Positions 1 to 9,303 are shown, numbered from the stretch's first letter. The stretch: 56,201 bases of DNA from Tolypothrix brevis GSE-NOS-MK-07-07A (GCA_019358985.1 JAHHIJ010000041.1:1-56201), one strand, 5' to 3'. Notes: generated from the letters alone by a model not told the origin. Numbers and translations are program-made.

Positions 1-113
1 GCCAACTACGTCAGAAATTAACCTCTGTGCTAGAAACTATTACACCAGCGGTGATTACTTCTCTCACCTCTTACGACTTCATTCTTGAAGCTTTATTTAG
101 CGCAGCTTCATAA
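1..113 (+). CDS. C-terminal fragment of an unidentified protein (cut by window edge)
   Basis: The third forward frame is open from the left edge to a TAA at 111-113 and gives 36 residues ending SYDFILEALFSAAS. The composition (alternating hydrophobic and polar residues, no low complexity) looks like a genuine protein end, while the other two forward frames close sooner. No family is recognised from so short a piece. A repeat-rich non-coding stretch follows, which fits a gene end here. It could be a chance open frame. Confidence 0.4.
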   Translation, partial: QLRQKLTSVLETITPAVITSLTSYDFILEALFSAAS

Positions 114-146
114 AGAATTGGTATAAGGTCAGTGGAAGTGGGGGGA

Positions 147-320
147 GATAAGGAAGATAGAGAAATTTCTGGCGTTGCTGATTTGAAATATGAATTTTAA
201 ATTTTGACGGGTGATTGTAACATTAAAACCCGTCTTTGTAGAGACGTTCCGCCGGAACGTCTTTAGCAATAATTAGGAATTTCATATTAATATTCAGCAA
301 CGCCAAATTTCTTCCTTATC
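147..320. repeat. MITE-like inverted repeat with internal palindrome
   Basis: The ends are imperfect inverted repeats: GATAAGGAAG...TGGCGTTGCTGA on the left is mirrored by TCAGCAACGCCA...CTTCCTTATC on the right. Inside sits a palindrome at 238-266 (GTAGAGACGTTCC and its complement), the most common short repeat of the window. No coding potential. It fills most of the 310-base gap between the left-edge fragment and the dihydrouridine synthase gene; the remainder is AT-rich with HIP1 octamers. Confidence 0.6.
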
Positions 321-423
321 CTCTTAAGTGCGATCGCATAAAAATGAAATACTAAAATCCCCGATTTTAACAACATCTATATCTTGGGTTTTAGGTCAAG
401 GCGATCGCATTTAATTGCATAAT

Positions 424-1470
424 TTACTGTGCGATCGCTAACTCATTTTCTTCAATAACTTCATAACCATTAGCGAGTTGCTCAATTGCGCGATCAATCA
501 AATCTAGACCATGCTGCACTTTGTCAACCACGCTCAACTGTCCGCGTAAATCAGCAGCACCGGCGAAGTTTTTAGCATACCATGTCATATGCTTGCGTGC
601 TTGACGCACACCGCGATCGCCTTTATATTCATACAACGCTTGTAAATGTTCCCTAGCACATTCCAAACGCTGAATTGGGGTTGGTGTCGGTAATAATTCC
701 CCAGTTTTCAAGAAGTGATCAACTTCTCCCACCAAAAACGGATAGCCCAAAGTCCCCCTTGAACACATTACCCCATCAGCGCCGGTTTGCTCCAAACACT
801 TCACCGCTGCTTCCACTGAGAAAATATCGCCATTCCCAATTACGGGTATAGAAAGCACCTCTTTCACACGCGCAATCCATTCCCAGCGAGCGTTACCATT
901 GTAACCTTGAGCGCGAGTGCGTCCATGCACCGTAATCATTTGCGCTCCTGCGTCCTCCATCCGTTTGGCAAAATCGAGAATCGTAATTTCCTGGTCGTTC
1001 CAACCGATGCGTGTTTTCACCGTCACAGGTACATTTACTGCCTTCACCACTTCCCGGACAATTGCCTCAGCAATATCTGGTTGACGCAACAGCGAAGAAC
1101 CACCACCATTCTTAGTAATTTTATTTACCGGACAACCCATGTTGATATCAACAGTATCAGCGCCTTCTTTAACCGCTTTTATTGCCGCTTCTGCGAGAAA
1201 ATCCGGACGACAATCAAATAGTTGAATGCTGATTGGTCGTTCGTTGGGGTCTACCTCCATAATTTTCGGCAATTGCTCGACATAGTGCAACCCCGTAGCA
1301 TTCACCATCTCCGTATACATCATCGATTCTGGGGCATAACGGCGTACCAAACGACGAAACACCAAATCTGTCACCCCAGACAAAGGCGACTGCAAAACGC
1401 GACTTTTGACCTCAAGGGAGCCAATTTTTAGGGGTGTCGAGAGTCTAGCTTTGAGTTCGGGAGATAACAT
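424..1470 (-). CDS. dusB: tRNA-dihydrouridine synthase (DusB/Dus family)
   Basis: FMN-dependent enzyme that reduces specific uridines in tRNA D-loops using NADPH; cytosolic. The 348-aa product has the usual length. An N-terminal TIM barrel opens with SPLSGVTD (about residue 29), which lines the FMN site. The signature DINMGCPVNK (about 108-117) contains the catalytic Cys113. KTRIGW (about 152) and MCSRGTLGYPF (about 235-246) are further FMN-contacting segments. The C-terminal helical domain (about 260-348) holds the tRNA-binding part. Start ATG is at 1468-1470. It is monocistronic, divergent from dnaK and separated from it by about 460 bases. The family is certain; assignment to DusB rather than another Dus subfamily rests on the motif style only. 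Confidence 0.93.
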   Translation of the reverse strand: MLSPELKARLSTPLKIGSLEVKSRVLQSPLSGVTDLVFRRLVRRYAPESMMYTEMVNATGLHYVEQLPKIMEVDPNERPISIQLFDCRPDFLAEAAIKAVKEGADTVDINMGCPVNKITKNGGGSSLLRQPDIAEAIVREVVKAVNVPVTVKTRIGWNDQEITILDFAKRMEDAGAQMITVHGRTRAQGYNGNARWEWIARVKEVLSIPVIGNGDIFSVEAAVKCLEQTGADGVMCSRGTLGYPFLVGEVDHFLKTGELLPTPTPIQRLECAREHLQALYEYKGDRGVRQARKHMTWYAKNFAGAADLRGQLSVVDKVQHGLDLIDRAIEQLANGYEVIEENELAIAQ

Positions 1471-1927
1471 AAAGAATTATTATTTTAAGTAAGCAAGCAT
1501 CTGTACCTAGCTTATCTAGGACAAAAACAGCGTGACGATATGTGTTTAAAGCAAATAATCACTAAAAATAAACCCTAACCAGACTTAAAGACGGCAAACA
1601 CCACTATATAGTTACGGTTCACCCTAATTACTGAAAGTGTTTATTCTCATACATTAGACGAAGTGAGAGCAAATAAATCAATGAGCCGATTAGACAAGCC
1701 TTGAAGTAACCGTCCCAAACAAGGTTCGGGAAACCCTCCTTCATGGACTGCCTAGACAGGCTCAGTATATATATCAGCATAGCCTGGGATTAAAACCCCC
1801 TTAGGATTGCCAAAAAAAGGTATTCATGCTGAACTAGCTGCTTTCTTAACCCAGTTGGTTCAAAATTTAGTCCTAATTCTCCCATTGATTTTCATTCGTT
1901 TGTAGTTATACGGAGCCAGCACTTAAA
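1471..1927 (+). promoter_or_regulatory. Long dnaK leader/promoter region
   Basis: This 457-base gap between the divergent dus and dnaK genes contains no convincing open frame. It must hold both promoters. I see no CIRCE-type inverted repeat (TTAGCACTC-N9-GAGTGCTAA). A nested set of complementary segments at 1682-1764 is listed separately. An AT-rich stretch (TATATATAT, 1766-1774) follows it. No promoter can be assigned with confidence. Confidence 0.4.
1682..1764. ncRNA. Candidate structured RNA or leader element upstream of dnaK
   Basis: Complementary segments are nested: TGAGCC (1682-1687) can pair with GGCTCA (1759-1764), inside it TGAAG (1702-1706) with CTTCA (1739-1743), and inside that CCC with GGG around 1713-1730. 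This would form a closed 83-nt branched hairpin about 165 bases before the dnaK start. I do not recognise a known RNA family. The pairing is read by eye only and the strand is uncertain. Confidence 0.25.
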
Positions 1928-3835
1928 ATGGCAAAAGTAGTAGGAATTGACTTAGGTACGACAAACTCCTGCGTCGCAGTGATGGAAGGTGGTAAACCCA
2001 CAGTTATTGCCAACGCAGAAGGATTTCGGACAACGCCTAGTGTGGTAGCATTTGCCAAAAATGGCGATCGCTTGGTCGGACAAATCGCCAAGCGTCAAGC
2101 GGTGATGAACCCGGAAAACACCTTTTACTCGGTGAAACGTTTCATCGGGCGCCGTCACGACGAAGTAACCAAAGAAACTACTGAAGTTTCTTACAAAGTT
2201 ATCAGCAGCAGTGGCAACGTCAAGATAGAATGTCCAGGACTTAACAAAGCGTTTGCCCCAGAAGAAATTTCTGCCCAGGTTCTTCGCAAACTAGTTGAAG
2301 ACGCAAGCAAATATCTTGGTGAAACTGTCACCCAAGCTGTAATTACTGTTCCCGCTTACTTCAACGACTCCCAACGCCAAGCCACCAAAGATGCTGGTAA
2401 AATTGCGGGGATCGAAGTTCTGCGGATTATCAACGAACCTACCGCAGCTTCACTCGCATACGGATTTGACAAAAAGAGTAACGAAACCATCTTAGTATTT
2501 GACCTTGGTGGTGGTACTTTCGACGTGTCTGTCCTCGAAGTTGGTGACGGTGTATTTGAAGTACTAGCGACATCGGGTGATACTCACCTTGGTGGTGACG
2601 ACTTCGATAAAAAAATCGTTGACTATTTAGCCGACCAATTCAAGAAAGACGAAGGTGTCGAACTTCGTAAAGACAGACAAGCTTTACAACGTTTGACAGA
2701 AGCCGCAGAAAAGGCAAAAATTGAACTTTCTAGCGTCACCCAAGCAGAAATCAACTTACCATTTATCACCGCTACCCAGGATGGTCCCAAGCACCTGGAT
2801 ATGACGTTGACTCGTGCTAAGTTTGAAGAACTTTGTTCTGACTTAATCGATCGCTGCCGCATTCCTGTTGAAAATGCGCTGCGTGATGCTAAATTAAGCA
2901 AAACCGATATTGATGAAGTCGTGTTAGTTGGTGGTTCTACCCGCATTCCCGCCGTGCAGCAGGTGGTGAAGACTGTTTTGGGTAAAGACCCTAACCAAAC
3001 CGTTAACCCCGATGAAGTTGTAGCCGTTGGTGCTGCTATTCAAGCGGGTGTGCTTGCTGGTGATGTCACGGGCATTCTGTTGTTAGATGTATCACCTTTG
3101 TCTTTGGGTGTAGAAACCTTGGGCGGTGTGATGACTAAGATTATCCCTCGCAACACCACCATTCCTACCAAGAAGTCGGAAGTCTTCTCTACTGCCGTAG
3201 ATGGTCAAAGCAACGTGGAAATTCATGTTCTCCAAGGGGAACGCGAGATGTCCAACGATAACAAGAGTTTGGGAACCTTCCGACTTGATGGTATTCCCCC
3301 AGCACCTCGCGGTGTACCTCAAATTGAAGTGACTTTTGACATTGACGCTAATGGTATTCTCAACGTTACCGCTAAAGACAAAGGCACCGGTAAGGAACAG
3401 TCTATCAGCATTACAGGCGCTTCTACACTCGACAAAACCGATGTTGAGCGGATGGTAAGAGAAGCTGAACAAAACGCTTCTACTGACAAAGAGCGTCGTG
3501 AGAAAATCGAACGCAAGAATCAAGCCGACTCGTTGTCATACCAAGCTGAGAAGCAGTTGCAAGAGTTGGGTGATAAAGTTCCCGAAGCTGACAAAACCAA
3601 AGTTGAAGGTTTGGTAAAAGATTTGCGAGATGCTGTTTCTAAAGAAGACGATGAGCAAATCAAGAAGCTGATGCCAGAGTTACAACAAGCGCTATTTGCT
3701 GTTGGTAGTAATCTTTATCAACAAGGTGGTGACGGTGCTACTGGAGGTGCTGAACCTCAAGATGGCGGTTCTACCTCTTCTGGTAGCGGTAGCGGTGATG
3801 ACGTGATTGATGCTGATTTCACTGAATCTAAGTAA
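1928..3835 (+). CDS. dnaK: Molecular chaperone DnaK (Hsp70)
   Basis: ATP-driven chaperone that binds exposed hydrophobic peptide with DnaJ and GrpE; cytosolic or thylakoid-associated in cyanobacteria. At 635 aa it is full length. The N-terminal ATPase begins [14 protein letters not shown] (phosphate 1 motif) and includes [13 protein letters not shown] (phosphate 2) and [10 protein letters not shown]. The substrate-binding domain covers about 390-505, the helical lid about 510-600, and the Gly/Ser-rich tail ends [12 protein letters not shown]. That tail and the N-terminus resemble the main cyanobacterial DnaK2 type, but these genomes carry several dnaK copies, so the paralogue number is inferred. 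grpE and dnaJ are not adjacent here. A strong hairpin terminator follows. Confidence 0.97.
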   Translation: MAKVVGIDLGTTNSCVAVMEGGKPTVIANAEGFRTTPSVVAFAKNGDRLVGQIAKRQAVMNPENTFYSVKRFIGRRHDEVTKETTEVSYKVISSSGNVKIECPGLNKAFAPEEISAQVLRKLVEDASKYLGETVTQAVITVPAYFNDSQRQATKDAGKIAGIEVLRIINEPTAASLAYGFDKKSNETILVFDLGGGTFDVSVLEVGDGVFEVLATSGDTHLGGDDFDKKIVDYLADQFKKDEGVELRKDRQALQRLTEAAEKAKIELSSVTQAEINLPFITATQDGPKHLDMTLTRAKFEELCSDLIDRCRIPVENALRDAKLSKTDIDEVVLVGGSTRIPAVQQVVKTVLGKDPNQTVNPDEVVAVGAAIQAGVLAGDVTGILLLDVSPLSLGVETLGGVMTKIIPRNTTIPTKKSEVFSTAVDGQSNVEIHVLQGEREMSNDNKSLGTFRLDGIPPAPRGVPQIEVTFDIDANGILNVTAKDKGTGKEQSISITGASTLDKTDVERMVREAEQNASTDKERREKIERKNQADSLSYQAEKQLQELGDKVPEADKTKVEGLVKDLRDAVSKEDDEQIKKLMPELQQALFAVGSNLYQQGGDGATGGAEPQDGGSTSSGSGSGDDVIDADFTESK

Positions 3836-3860
3836 GTTTAGCTAATTGCGAATAACAAAA

Positions 3861-3892
3861 CCATCCAAGGTCTATCCTTGGATGGTTATTTT
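3861..3892 (+). terminator. Rho-independent terminator of dnaK
   Basis: A perfect 10-bp stem, CCATCCAAGG / CCTTGGATGG, with a 5-base loop (TCTAT) is followed by TTATTTTTATTTG. It lies 26 bases after the dnaK stop. Confidence 0.85.
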
Positions 3893-4023
3893 TATTTGTT
3901 AGTTCAACTTAATTTTTTTCCCCTTTCCCCTTTCTCCTTTCCCCTTCATTTTTGAGTTAAACGTGCCACCATAGAATATGTAGCGCCAACCAAGTTCAGT
4001 AATAGGAAGGCAGGCATAACGTA

Positions 4024-4983
4024 GTGCAGATAACATTTTTAGGGACGAGTTCTGGTGTACCGACGCGATCGCGCAATGTTTCTAGCGTTGCTCTAAGATT
4101 ACCACAAAGGGCGGAAATGTGGTTATTTGATTGCGGCGAAGGTACTCAGCATCAAATTATCCGGAGTGAGTTAAAAATCAGCCAACTCTCCCGAATTTTT
4201 GTCACTCACATGCACGGCGACCATATCTTTGGTTTAATGGGTCTTCTGGCAACTTGCGGTTTAGCCGGCAATGTAGACCGAATTGATGTTTATGGTCCAC
4301 CAGGATTGAATGAATATTTGCAAGCTGCCTCGCGCTACTCTCACACTCACTTTTCTTACCCGTTAAAAGTTCACGTTGTCCGTCCGGGAATAATTTACGA
4401 AAACGATGAATTTACCGTTAGCTGTGGTCTTTTGCACCACCGCATTCCCGCTTTCGGCTACCGCGTAGTCGAAAAAGACCGTTCGGGACGCTTTGATATT
4501 GAAAAAGCGAAAGAATTGCAAATTCCTGCCGGTCGAATTTATGGTCAACTCAAGCGGGGTGAAACTGTTACTCTAAGTGATGGGCGAATAATTGACGGCA
4601 ATCAGTTGTGTGGACCGACAGAAATTGGACGCAAAATTGCTTATTGTACAGACACAGTTTTTTGTGATGGTGCGGTGGAATTAGCACAGGATGCAGATGT
4701 GTTAATTCATGAAGCCACTTTTGCCCATCAAGATGCAGATATGGCTTTTCAACGGTTGCACTCGACAACTACAATGGCAGCGCAAACAGCTTTAGGGGCA
4801 GGGGCGCATCGACTGATTATGACTCATTTTAGTCCCCGTTACGCTCCAGGAAATTCTATAGAGTTAAAGGATTTACTTCAAGAAGCCCGTGCTATTTTTC
4901 CGAAGACAGATATGGCTTATGATTTTTTCACCTATGATGTACCCAGACGCCGGGAAGTAGAGTTAATTAATCCTCTTTTATGA
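4024..4983 (+). CDS. rnz: Ribonuclease Z (tRNA 3' endonuclease)
   Basis: Zinc-dependent metallo-beta-lactamase-fold endonuclease that trims tRNA 3' trailers; cytosolic. At 319 aa it matches the short bacterial form. The N-terminus MQITFLGTSSGVPT is typical. The zinc motif HMHGDH lies at residues 62-67; further ligands are in HHRIPAFGY, CTDT and the late MTHFSPRY. The exosite arm that grips tRNA (about 165-185, rich in Gly and Lys) is present. The start is GTG at 4024, the only start giving the conserved MQITFLGTSSG beginning. It stands alone between dnaK and the convergent pabAB. Confidence 0.95.
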   Translation: MQITFLGTSSGVPTRSRNVSSVALRLPQRAEMWLFDCGEGTQHQIIRSELKISQLSRIFVTHMHGDHIFGLMGLLATCGLAGNVDRIDVYGPPGLNEYLQAASRYSHTHFSYPLKVHVVRPGIIYENDEFTVSCGLLHHRIPAFGYRVVEKDRSGRFDIEKAKELQIPAGRIYGQLKRGETVTLSDGRIIDGNQLCGPTEIGRKIAYCTDTVFCDGAVELAQDADVLIHEATFAHQDADMAFQRLHSTTTMAAQTALGAGAHRLIMTHFSPRYAPGNSIELKDLLQEARAIFPKTDMAYDFFTYDVPRRREVELINPLL

Positions 4984-5024
4984 CTCTGGAGAAAGAATAA
5001 TAATTATGAAGCCCTAACGACTGG

Positions 5025-5062
5025 AAGTCGCGGCTATAGGAACAAAGCCCGCCTACGCGGGC
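5025..5062. repeat. Short palindromic intergenic repeat
   Basis: AAGCCCGCCTACGCGGGC contains a hairpin (GCCCGC/GCGGGC with a short loop) next to a GACTGGAAGTC mini-palindrome. A related copy (ACCCACCTGCGCGGGT) lies near 13714-13729. It sits between the convergent ends of rnz and pabAB and may also act as a bidirectional terminator. Confidence 0.45.
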
Positions 5063-5124
5063 ACTCATTAGGCGCATCTTCATACAGAAATGGTATCAGA
5101 CCTTGTTTGGATCGCTATACCTCG

Positions 5125-7248
5125 CTATCGCGTATGATCTGTTTGTCCAGAAACGTACAGCGTGACACCGTCAGTGAGTTCCATAGTTTGAATTAAAGCT
5201 TTGGCTTTGAGTAGCGTTTCCTGAAACTCCATCTCAGGATTAGAAAGCGCTATAACTCCCCCACCGATACCAATAGAGGTTTGATGAGGAGTCAAAACAG
5301 CAGTCCGAATCACAATATTCAAATCAGCCGAACCATTCAAGCCCAAAAAGCCGATCGCTCCTGAATATATTCCTCGAGCCTCTTGTTCTAAGCGATCAAT
5401 TATTTGCATGGTACGGATTTTGGGCGCGCCGGTCATCGATCCCCCTGGAAATGAGGACTGAATGCAATCCACGGCTTGTAAGTCTGCTCGCAACTGTCCC
5501 CGTATCGTTGTCACCAATTGATGTACTGTTGCATAAGTTTCTACATGCATTAATTTTGGTACATGGACACTACCAACTTCACAGACTCGTCCCAAATCAT
5601 TGCGTAACAAATCCACAATCATGAGATTTTCAGCTCGATCTTTTTCGCTGTTTTGTAACTGTTCCCGTAGAACAAAATCTTCTAGTGGGGTTTTTCCTCG
5701 CGGCAGGGTTCCTTTTATGGGCTTAGTTTCTACGCATTTTTTTCGATCAATCTTGAGAAACCGTTCTGGAGATGAGCAGGCGATCGCTATTTCACCAAAT
5801 CGCAAAAATGCTGAGTAGGGAGCAGGGTTGATTTGACGTAATGTGCGATAAAACGTCAATGGATCGGGAGTCGCATCGGTGTGCAGCTGATTCGTCAGGC
5901 AAACTTGATAGGTTTCTCCTTCGTGAATTTCCTTCAAGCATTGATGAATATCTTGGATGTAAGTTTGGTAACTGCGATGCAAATGGAACTTAATTGGCTG
6001 TTGATTTCCCTGGGGTACAACATGATGCAGGGGAGCAAGATTTTCAAGTTGTTGTTGGATACTATCAAACCAAGTTTCTACCTCTTGTGTTTGTCCTTTT
6101 TTGACTAATTGCAGCAAATAAAGACACTGTTCTTGATGATCGATCGCAATCATGCGATCGGCAAGTAAAAAAATAGCATCGGGTAAGGGAGAAGAATGTA
6201 CTAATTGCCCTCCACACTCTGCCTTAAGTTCATAACCAAAATAGCCAACAAACCCACAGTTAAAATCAAAAGGTAGTTCATCAGATTGACAACGCCGATA
6301 GTCTATTTCCCGCTTTAGATATTTAAAAATACTTTCACTGCTACGGCTGACGGTATCTGATTGTGCGATCGTGAGTTCTTGCGTTTGAATATAATAACGT
6401 ACCAATAGACTGTTTTGCCCACTGCCATCACCCATAAACGAAAAGCGAGATAAACCAGTTTCTACACGGCTACTATCTAACCAAAAGGCGTTTGCTGCAT
6501 CCCCAAATATCTGTACAAATATTTGCTCTGTATCTGGGCAGATATCTAACTTGCGCGTGTACAGTTCAAACTTTTCGGACTGTTTTTGTTCAGGATGATT
6601 TATAGTGGAACTAACAGATACATATCCTGGAAAATACCGTTTTCCTGAAATTATTGGCAGTTTATTCGTAAATCCCAGCGTTATATCTCTAAAGTTTTCT
6701 AGCAATTTTTGTCCATATTCTGTGCAGATAGACTCTGGGTGAAACTGCACACCCCAAAAAGGTAAATAGCGATGACGCAATCCCATCACCAGTCCTGCTT
6801 CAGTCCAAGCAATCTTTTCTAAACATTCAGGTAGTTCATCAGCTACTAACAAAGAGTGATAACGCACCACTGAGAACTGATTGGAAATACCTTGAAACAA
6901 TTCAGAGCCATTGTGAAAAATTTTACTGAGTCTACCGTGTCTAACTTCTGGGGCATGAATCACTCTACCACCATGTAAGTAGCCAAGTCCTTGATGTCCC
7001 AGACAAACTCCCAGCAAGGGCATATTTACATTCTCAATTATTTGTCGGCAAACTCCAAAATCTGCTGACTTTTCTGGACGACCTGGACCTGGAGAAATTA
7101 CAATATTGTCAAATGCAATGTCTTTAATTTCATCCCAGTTAATCTGATCATTACGAATTACTAGAGGTAGTTGACCATTTACCTCCGCAATCATTTGGTA
7201 CAGATTAAAGGTATAAGAGTCATAGTTATCAATAATTAATGTTCGCAT
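5125..7248 (-). CDS. pabAB: Fused PabA-PabB aminodeoxychorismate synthase
   Basis: Makes 4-amino-4-deoxychorismate from chorismate and glutamine for folate synthesis. The N-terminal glutamine amidotransferase (1-190) has the oxyanion PGPGRP, nucleophile Cys82 in GVCLGHQ, and His170/Glu172 in VQFHPES. The C-terminal chorismate-binding domain (about 215-695) has PIKGT with Lys512, the lysine that distinguishes PabB from anthranilate synthase TrpE (PIAGT), then SEKDRAENLMIVDLLRNDLGR and GGSMTGAPK. Domain order (amidotransferase first) also differs from the cyanobacterial TrpE-TrpG fusion. The start ATG (7246-7248) lies inside the 3' end of the upstream glycosyltransferase (20-base overlap), so the two are co-transcribed or recently fused. 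A role in a secondary pathway instead of folate cannot be excluded. Confidence 0.9.
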   Translation of the reverse strand: MRTLIIDNYDSYTFNLYQMIAEVNGQLPLVIRNDQINWDEIKDIAFDNIVISPGPGRPEKSADFGVCRQIIENVNMPLLGVCLGHQGLGYLHGGRVIHAPEVRHGRLSKIFHNGSELFQGISNQFSVVRYHSLLVADELPECLEKIAWTEAGLVMGLRHRYLPFWGVQFHPESICTEYGQKLLENFRDITLGFTNKLPIISGKRYFPGYVSVSSTINHPEQKQSEKFELYTRKLDICPDTEQIFVQIFGDAANAFWLDSSRVETGLSRFSFMGDGSGQNSLLVRYYIQTQELTIAQSDTVSRSSESIFKYLKREIDYRRCQSDELPFDFNCGFVGYFGYELKAECGGQLVHSSPLPDAIFLLADRMIAIDHQEQCLYLLQLVKKGQTQEVETWFDSIQQQLENLAPLHHVVPQGNQQPIKFHLHRSYQTYIQDIHQCLKEIHEGETYQVCLTNQLHTDATPDPLTFYRTLRQINPAPYSAFLRFGEIAIACSSPERFLKIDRKKCVETKPIKGTLPRGKTPLEDFVLREQLQNSEKDRAENLMIVDLLRNDLGRVCEVGSVHVPKLMHVETYATVHQLVTTIRGQLRADLQAVDCIQSSFPGGSMTGAPKIRTMQIIDRLEQEARGIYSGAIGFLGLNGSADLNIVIRTAVLTPHQTSIGIGGGVIALSNPEMEFQETLLKAKALIQTMELTDGVTLYVSGQTDHTR

Positions 7249-8344
7249 GAAAAAGTAATAGCAAGATAACTTGAAGGGGACATGATATCAAATTAACCCA
7301 TTCATCAAAGTTATCATTGACCAACAATTTATTGCCTGTAAAGCCCACACCTTCTGCACCTACAGTAGTGCTAATAACAGGTAAACCAGCTTCTAACATT
7401 TCCAGAGTTTTTAGTTTAATACCAGCCCCTTTCAGTAAAGGAACAATACCGATCTCAGCTTTCTCAAAAAATGCGGTAGGGTCTTCTACAAATCCAGTTA
7501 CTATAATATTATCACTCTTCAGTGTCAAAACTCTGTTAGTTGGACTAGAACCAACAATATAAAGTTTAAATTCTGGGTCTTTTTGCCGCAATTTAGAAAA
7601 GCAATTCTCCACAAATGTGAGAATAGCTTGCTCATTTTCTGGTCTATTCATCGCTCCCCAAAATAGTAAGCTTTTTTTCTCGATTTTTTCGGGATGACGC
7701 TTGACTTGATAAATAAATTTACTAAGTTGAGGAGGTTTGACAAGAATTTTTTCTTGAGGAATACTAAATAAAGAAGTCAAAATATCGCGGTCTTTTTGAG
7801 ATAGAACCCATAATTGAGTCGCTGTGGAGTAAAGATTTTTTTCATAATGAAAAATTCTTGCTACTTCAATACCTAAAATAAAGTTACTCTCTGCCTTTCT
7901 TAAATAAGACTGAAATACGACATCATGTATACTGATTACAGTTTTAGTGTGTTTGGAGTTAATTTGCTGTTTGATAAAGTTTAAATACACCGCAGCATGA
8001 GAATATTCAAAGTGAATTATATCGTATGTATTTTGTTTGAGTAATTCTTGCAGCTTTTTGATAACTGCTATTTGCCGACGGGTAGAGAACTTAAAAGGTA
8101 TGTGAAAATAAGTTAAGCAAGCGCTAATTTTGTTGAGTTTAAAAAGAGGATGAGTGTAAATGCGATCGCTAAATTTTTCTCTTAAATCTTTTGCCGCAAT
8201 TATTTCAGCTTGATTAGCTATAACTACTATATCAAGTATACCATGTTTTGCATACTCTTCTAGATTTCTGAACGCTATTTTTTGCCCCGCTTGCGGATAC
8301 TCATTTGTGGGTGCATGAGCCGAGATAAATAAAATTTTTGACAT
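7229..8344 (-). CDS. Family 4 glycosyltransferase, apparently shortened at its C-terminus
   Basis: GT-B-fold sugar transferase acting on an NDP-sugar at the membrane. The 371-aa product starts MSKILFISAHAPTNEYP, with a GQK-type acceptor loop, and has a C-terminal donor domain: LLFWGAMNRPENEQAI (about 230), the FVEDPTAFFEKAEIGIVPLL segment and the nucleotide-sugar motif GAGIKLKTLEMLEAGLPVIST (about 315-335). After DNFDEWVNLIS the sequence turns into ISCPLQVILLLLFHANINY and stops, overlapping pabAB. GT4 enzymes normally have 30-60 more residues with terminal helices, so the end looks truncated. It is last in the minus-strand polysaccharide run. Substrate unknown. Confidence 0.85.
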   Translation of the reverse strand: MSKILFISAHAPTNEYPQAGQKIAFRNLEEYAKHGILDIVVIANQAEIIAAKDLREKFSDRIYTHPLFKLNKISACLTYFHIPFKFSTRRQIAVIKKLQELLKQNTYDIIHFEYSHAAVYLNFIKQQINSKHTKTVISIHDVVFQSYLRKAESNFILGIEVARIFHYEKNLYSTATQLWVLSQKDRDILTSLFSIPQEKILVKPPQLSKFIYQVKRHPEKIEKKSLLFWGAMNRPENEQAILTFVENCFSKLRQKDPEFKLYIVGSSPTNRVLTLKSDNIIVTGFVEDPTAFFEKAEIGIVPLLKGAGIKLKTLEMLEAGLPVISTTVGAEGVGFTGNKLLVNDNFDEWVNLISCPLQVILLLLFHANINY

Positions 8345-8387
8345 AGAATAATATGATGAGAGGGCAAATTAACAATTCTAAAACTCT

Positions 8388-8416
8388 GTAGAGACGTAGC
8401 AATGCTACGTCTCTAC
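8388..8416. repeat. Dispersed palindromic repeat (GTAGAGACGTAGC type)
   Basis: A nearly perfect palindrome, GTAGAGACGTAGC-AAT-GCTACGTCTCTAC. Close relatives lie at 14240-14268, 23733-23761, 34791-34818, 39057-39082 and 55684-55710. It separates two glycosyltransferase genes and could form a hairpin in the polycistronic message. Confidence 0.8.
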
Positions 8417-8442
8417 AATATAGGCAATTTAATATGATATCA

Positions 8443-9303
8443 TTACCACTTACCGTAATCATCTGAAACTGGTTTCTTGAGATATTTGTTAATAAAAGTT
8501 TTCACCTTTCTTGCCATTGGTGGTTTAAGAAAATACCTAGCAGGAATAGCAAACACTTCATTAAAAATCCATGTTAGATAAGCTTTATTACGTTGATCAT
8601 CTAGATTTTTTTCCTTATATTTTGTAGCTTGCTTACTTATTGTCCAACACTCTTTAATTAACTTTGCTCTCTCGAAAAAGTTAGCCGCAGAACTCATCCC
8701 ATTTAATGAATAAGCTGCAAGTGGAGTATCAACATAATGAAACTTCAAACCCGAAAGAAATAAACGTAGAATCAAATCGTAGTCCGCAGCAATTTTATAT
8801 TGTAAGTCATATAAACCAATCAAATCATATGCCGATTTTTTTATAAAGCATGATGGATGATTCAAGGTAAATCTGATTGGTAATTTATCTAAATCTCCGG
8901 GTGAAAAAGTGGCAATATATTCTCCTTTAAAGTAGTTGTCTATCGGAGAGTAAAGTACATCAATATCTAAATATTTGCTAAATTCTTGCTCTACTATCTT
9001 AATTGCGTCATTTTGATACCAATCGTCAGAATTAATAATACCTATAACATCTCCGGTTGCAAGGCTAATTCCTTTATTCATCGCATCATAAGCACCTGCA
9101 TCTGGCTCAGAAATAAATACATTTACAGAGTTTATATATTTGTTGATAATTTCACAGGTTCTATCTGTAGAGCCACCATCAATAATAATATATTCTAAAT
9201 AACAGTTTTTCTGTTGAAAAATAACACTTAATATTGTTTTTTCAAGGGTTTTTTCTGAATTAAAACATGGTGTGATAACGGATATTTTTAGAGGTATTGA
9301 CAT
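8443..9303 (-). CDS. Family 2 glycosyltransferase (GT-A fold)
   Basis: Transfers a sugar from an NDP-sugar to a growing lipid-linked oligosaccharide at the cytoplasmic face. ISVITPCFNSEKTLEKTILS opens the Rossmann-like fold. IIIDGGSTDRT supplies the nucleotide-binding Asp, and IINSDDW gives the DXD-like metal site (about residue 92). NHPSCFIKKSAYDLIGLYD and AADYDLILRLF are typical of the WcaE/WbbD-like branch. I chose the ATG at 9301-9303 because the protein then begins directly with the fold (MSIPLKISVITPC); an in-frame start 33 bases upstream adds an atypical leader that runs into a dispersed repeat. Sugar specificity cannot be read from sequence. Confidence 0.88.
   Translation of the reverse strand: MSIPLKISVITPCFNSEKTLEKTILSVIFQQKNCYLEYIIIDGGSTDRTCEIINKYINSVNVFISEPDAGAYDAMNKGISLATGDVIGIINSDDWYQNDAIKIVEQEFSKYLDIDVLYSPIDNYFKGEYIATFSPGDLDKLPIRFTLNHPSCFIKKSAYDLIGLYDLQYKIAADYDLILRLFLSGLKFHYVDTPLAAYSLNGMSSAANFFERAKLIKECWTISKQATKYKEKNLDDQRNKAYLTWIFNEVFAIPARYFLKPPMARKVKTFINKYLKKPVSDDYGKW

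Noticed and set aside
907-1221. Plus-strand frame of 104 codons
   Set aside because: Lies entirely opposite the dihydrouridine synthase gene, whose protein carries all family motifs.
5125-7248. Anthranilate synthase TrpE-TrpG fusion
   Set aside because: The amidotransferase domain comes first and the chorismate domain has PIKGT with lysine, both pointing to aminodeoxychorismate synthase.
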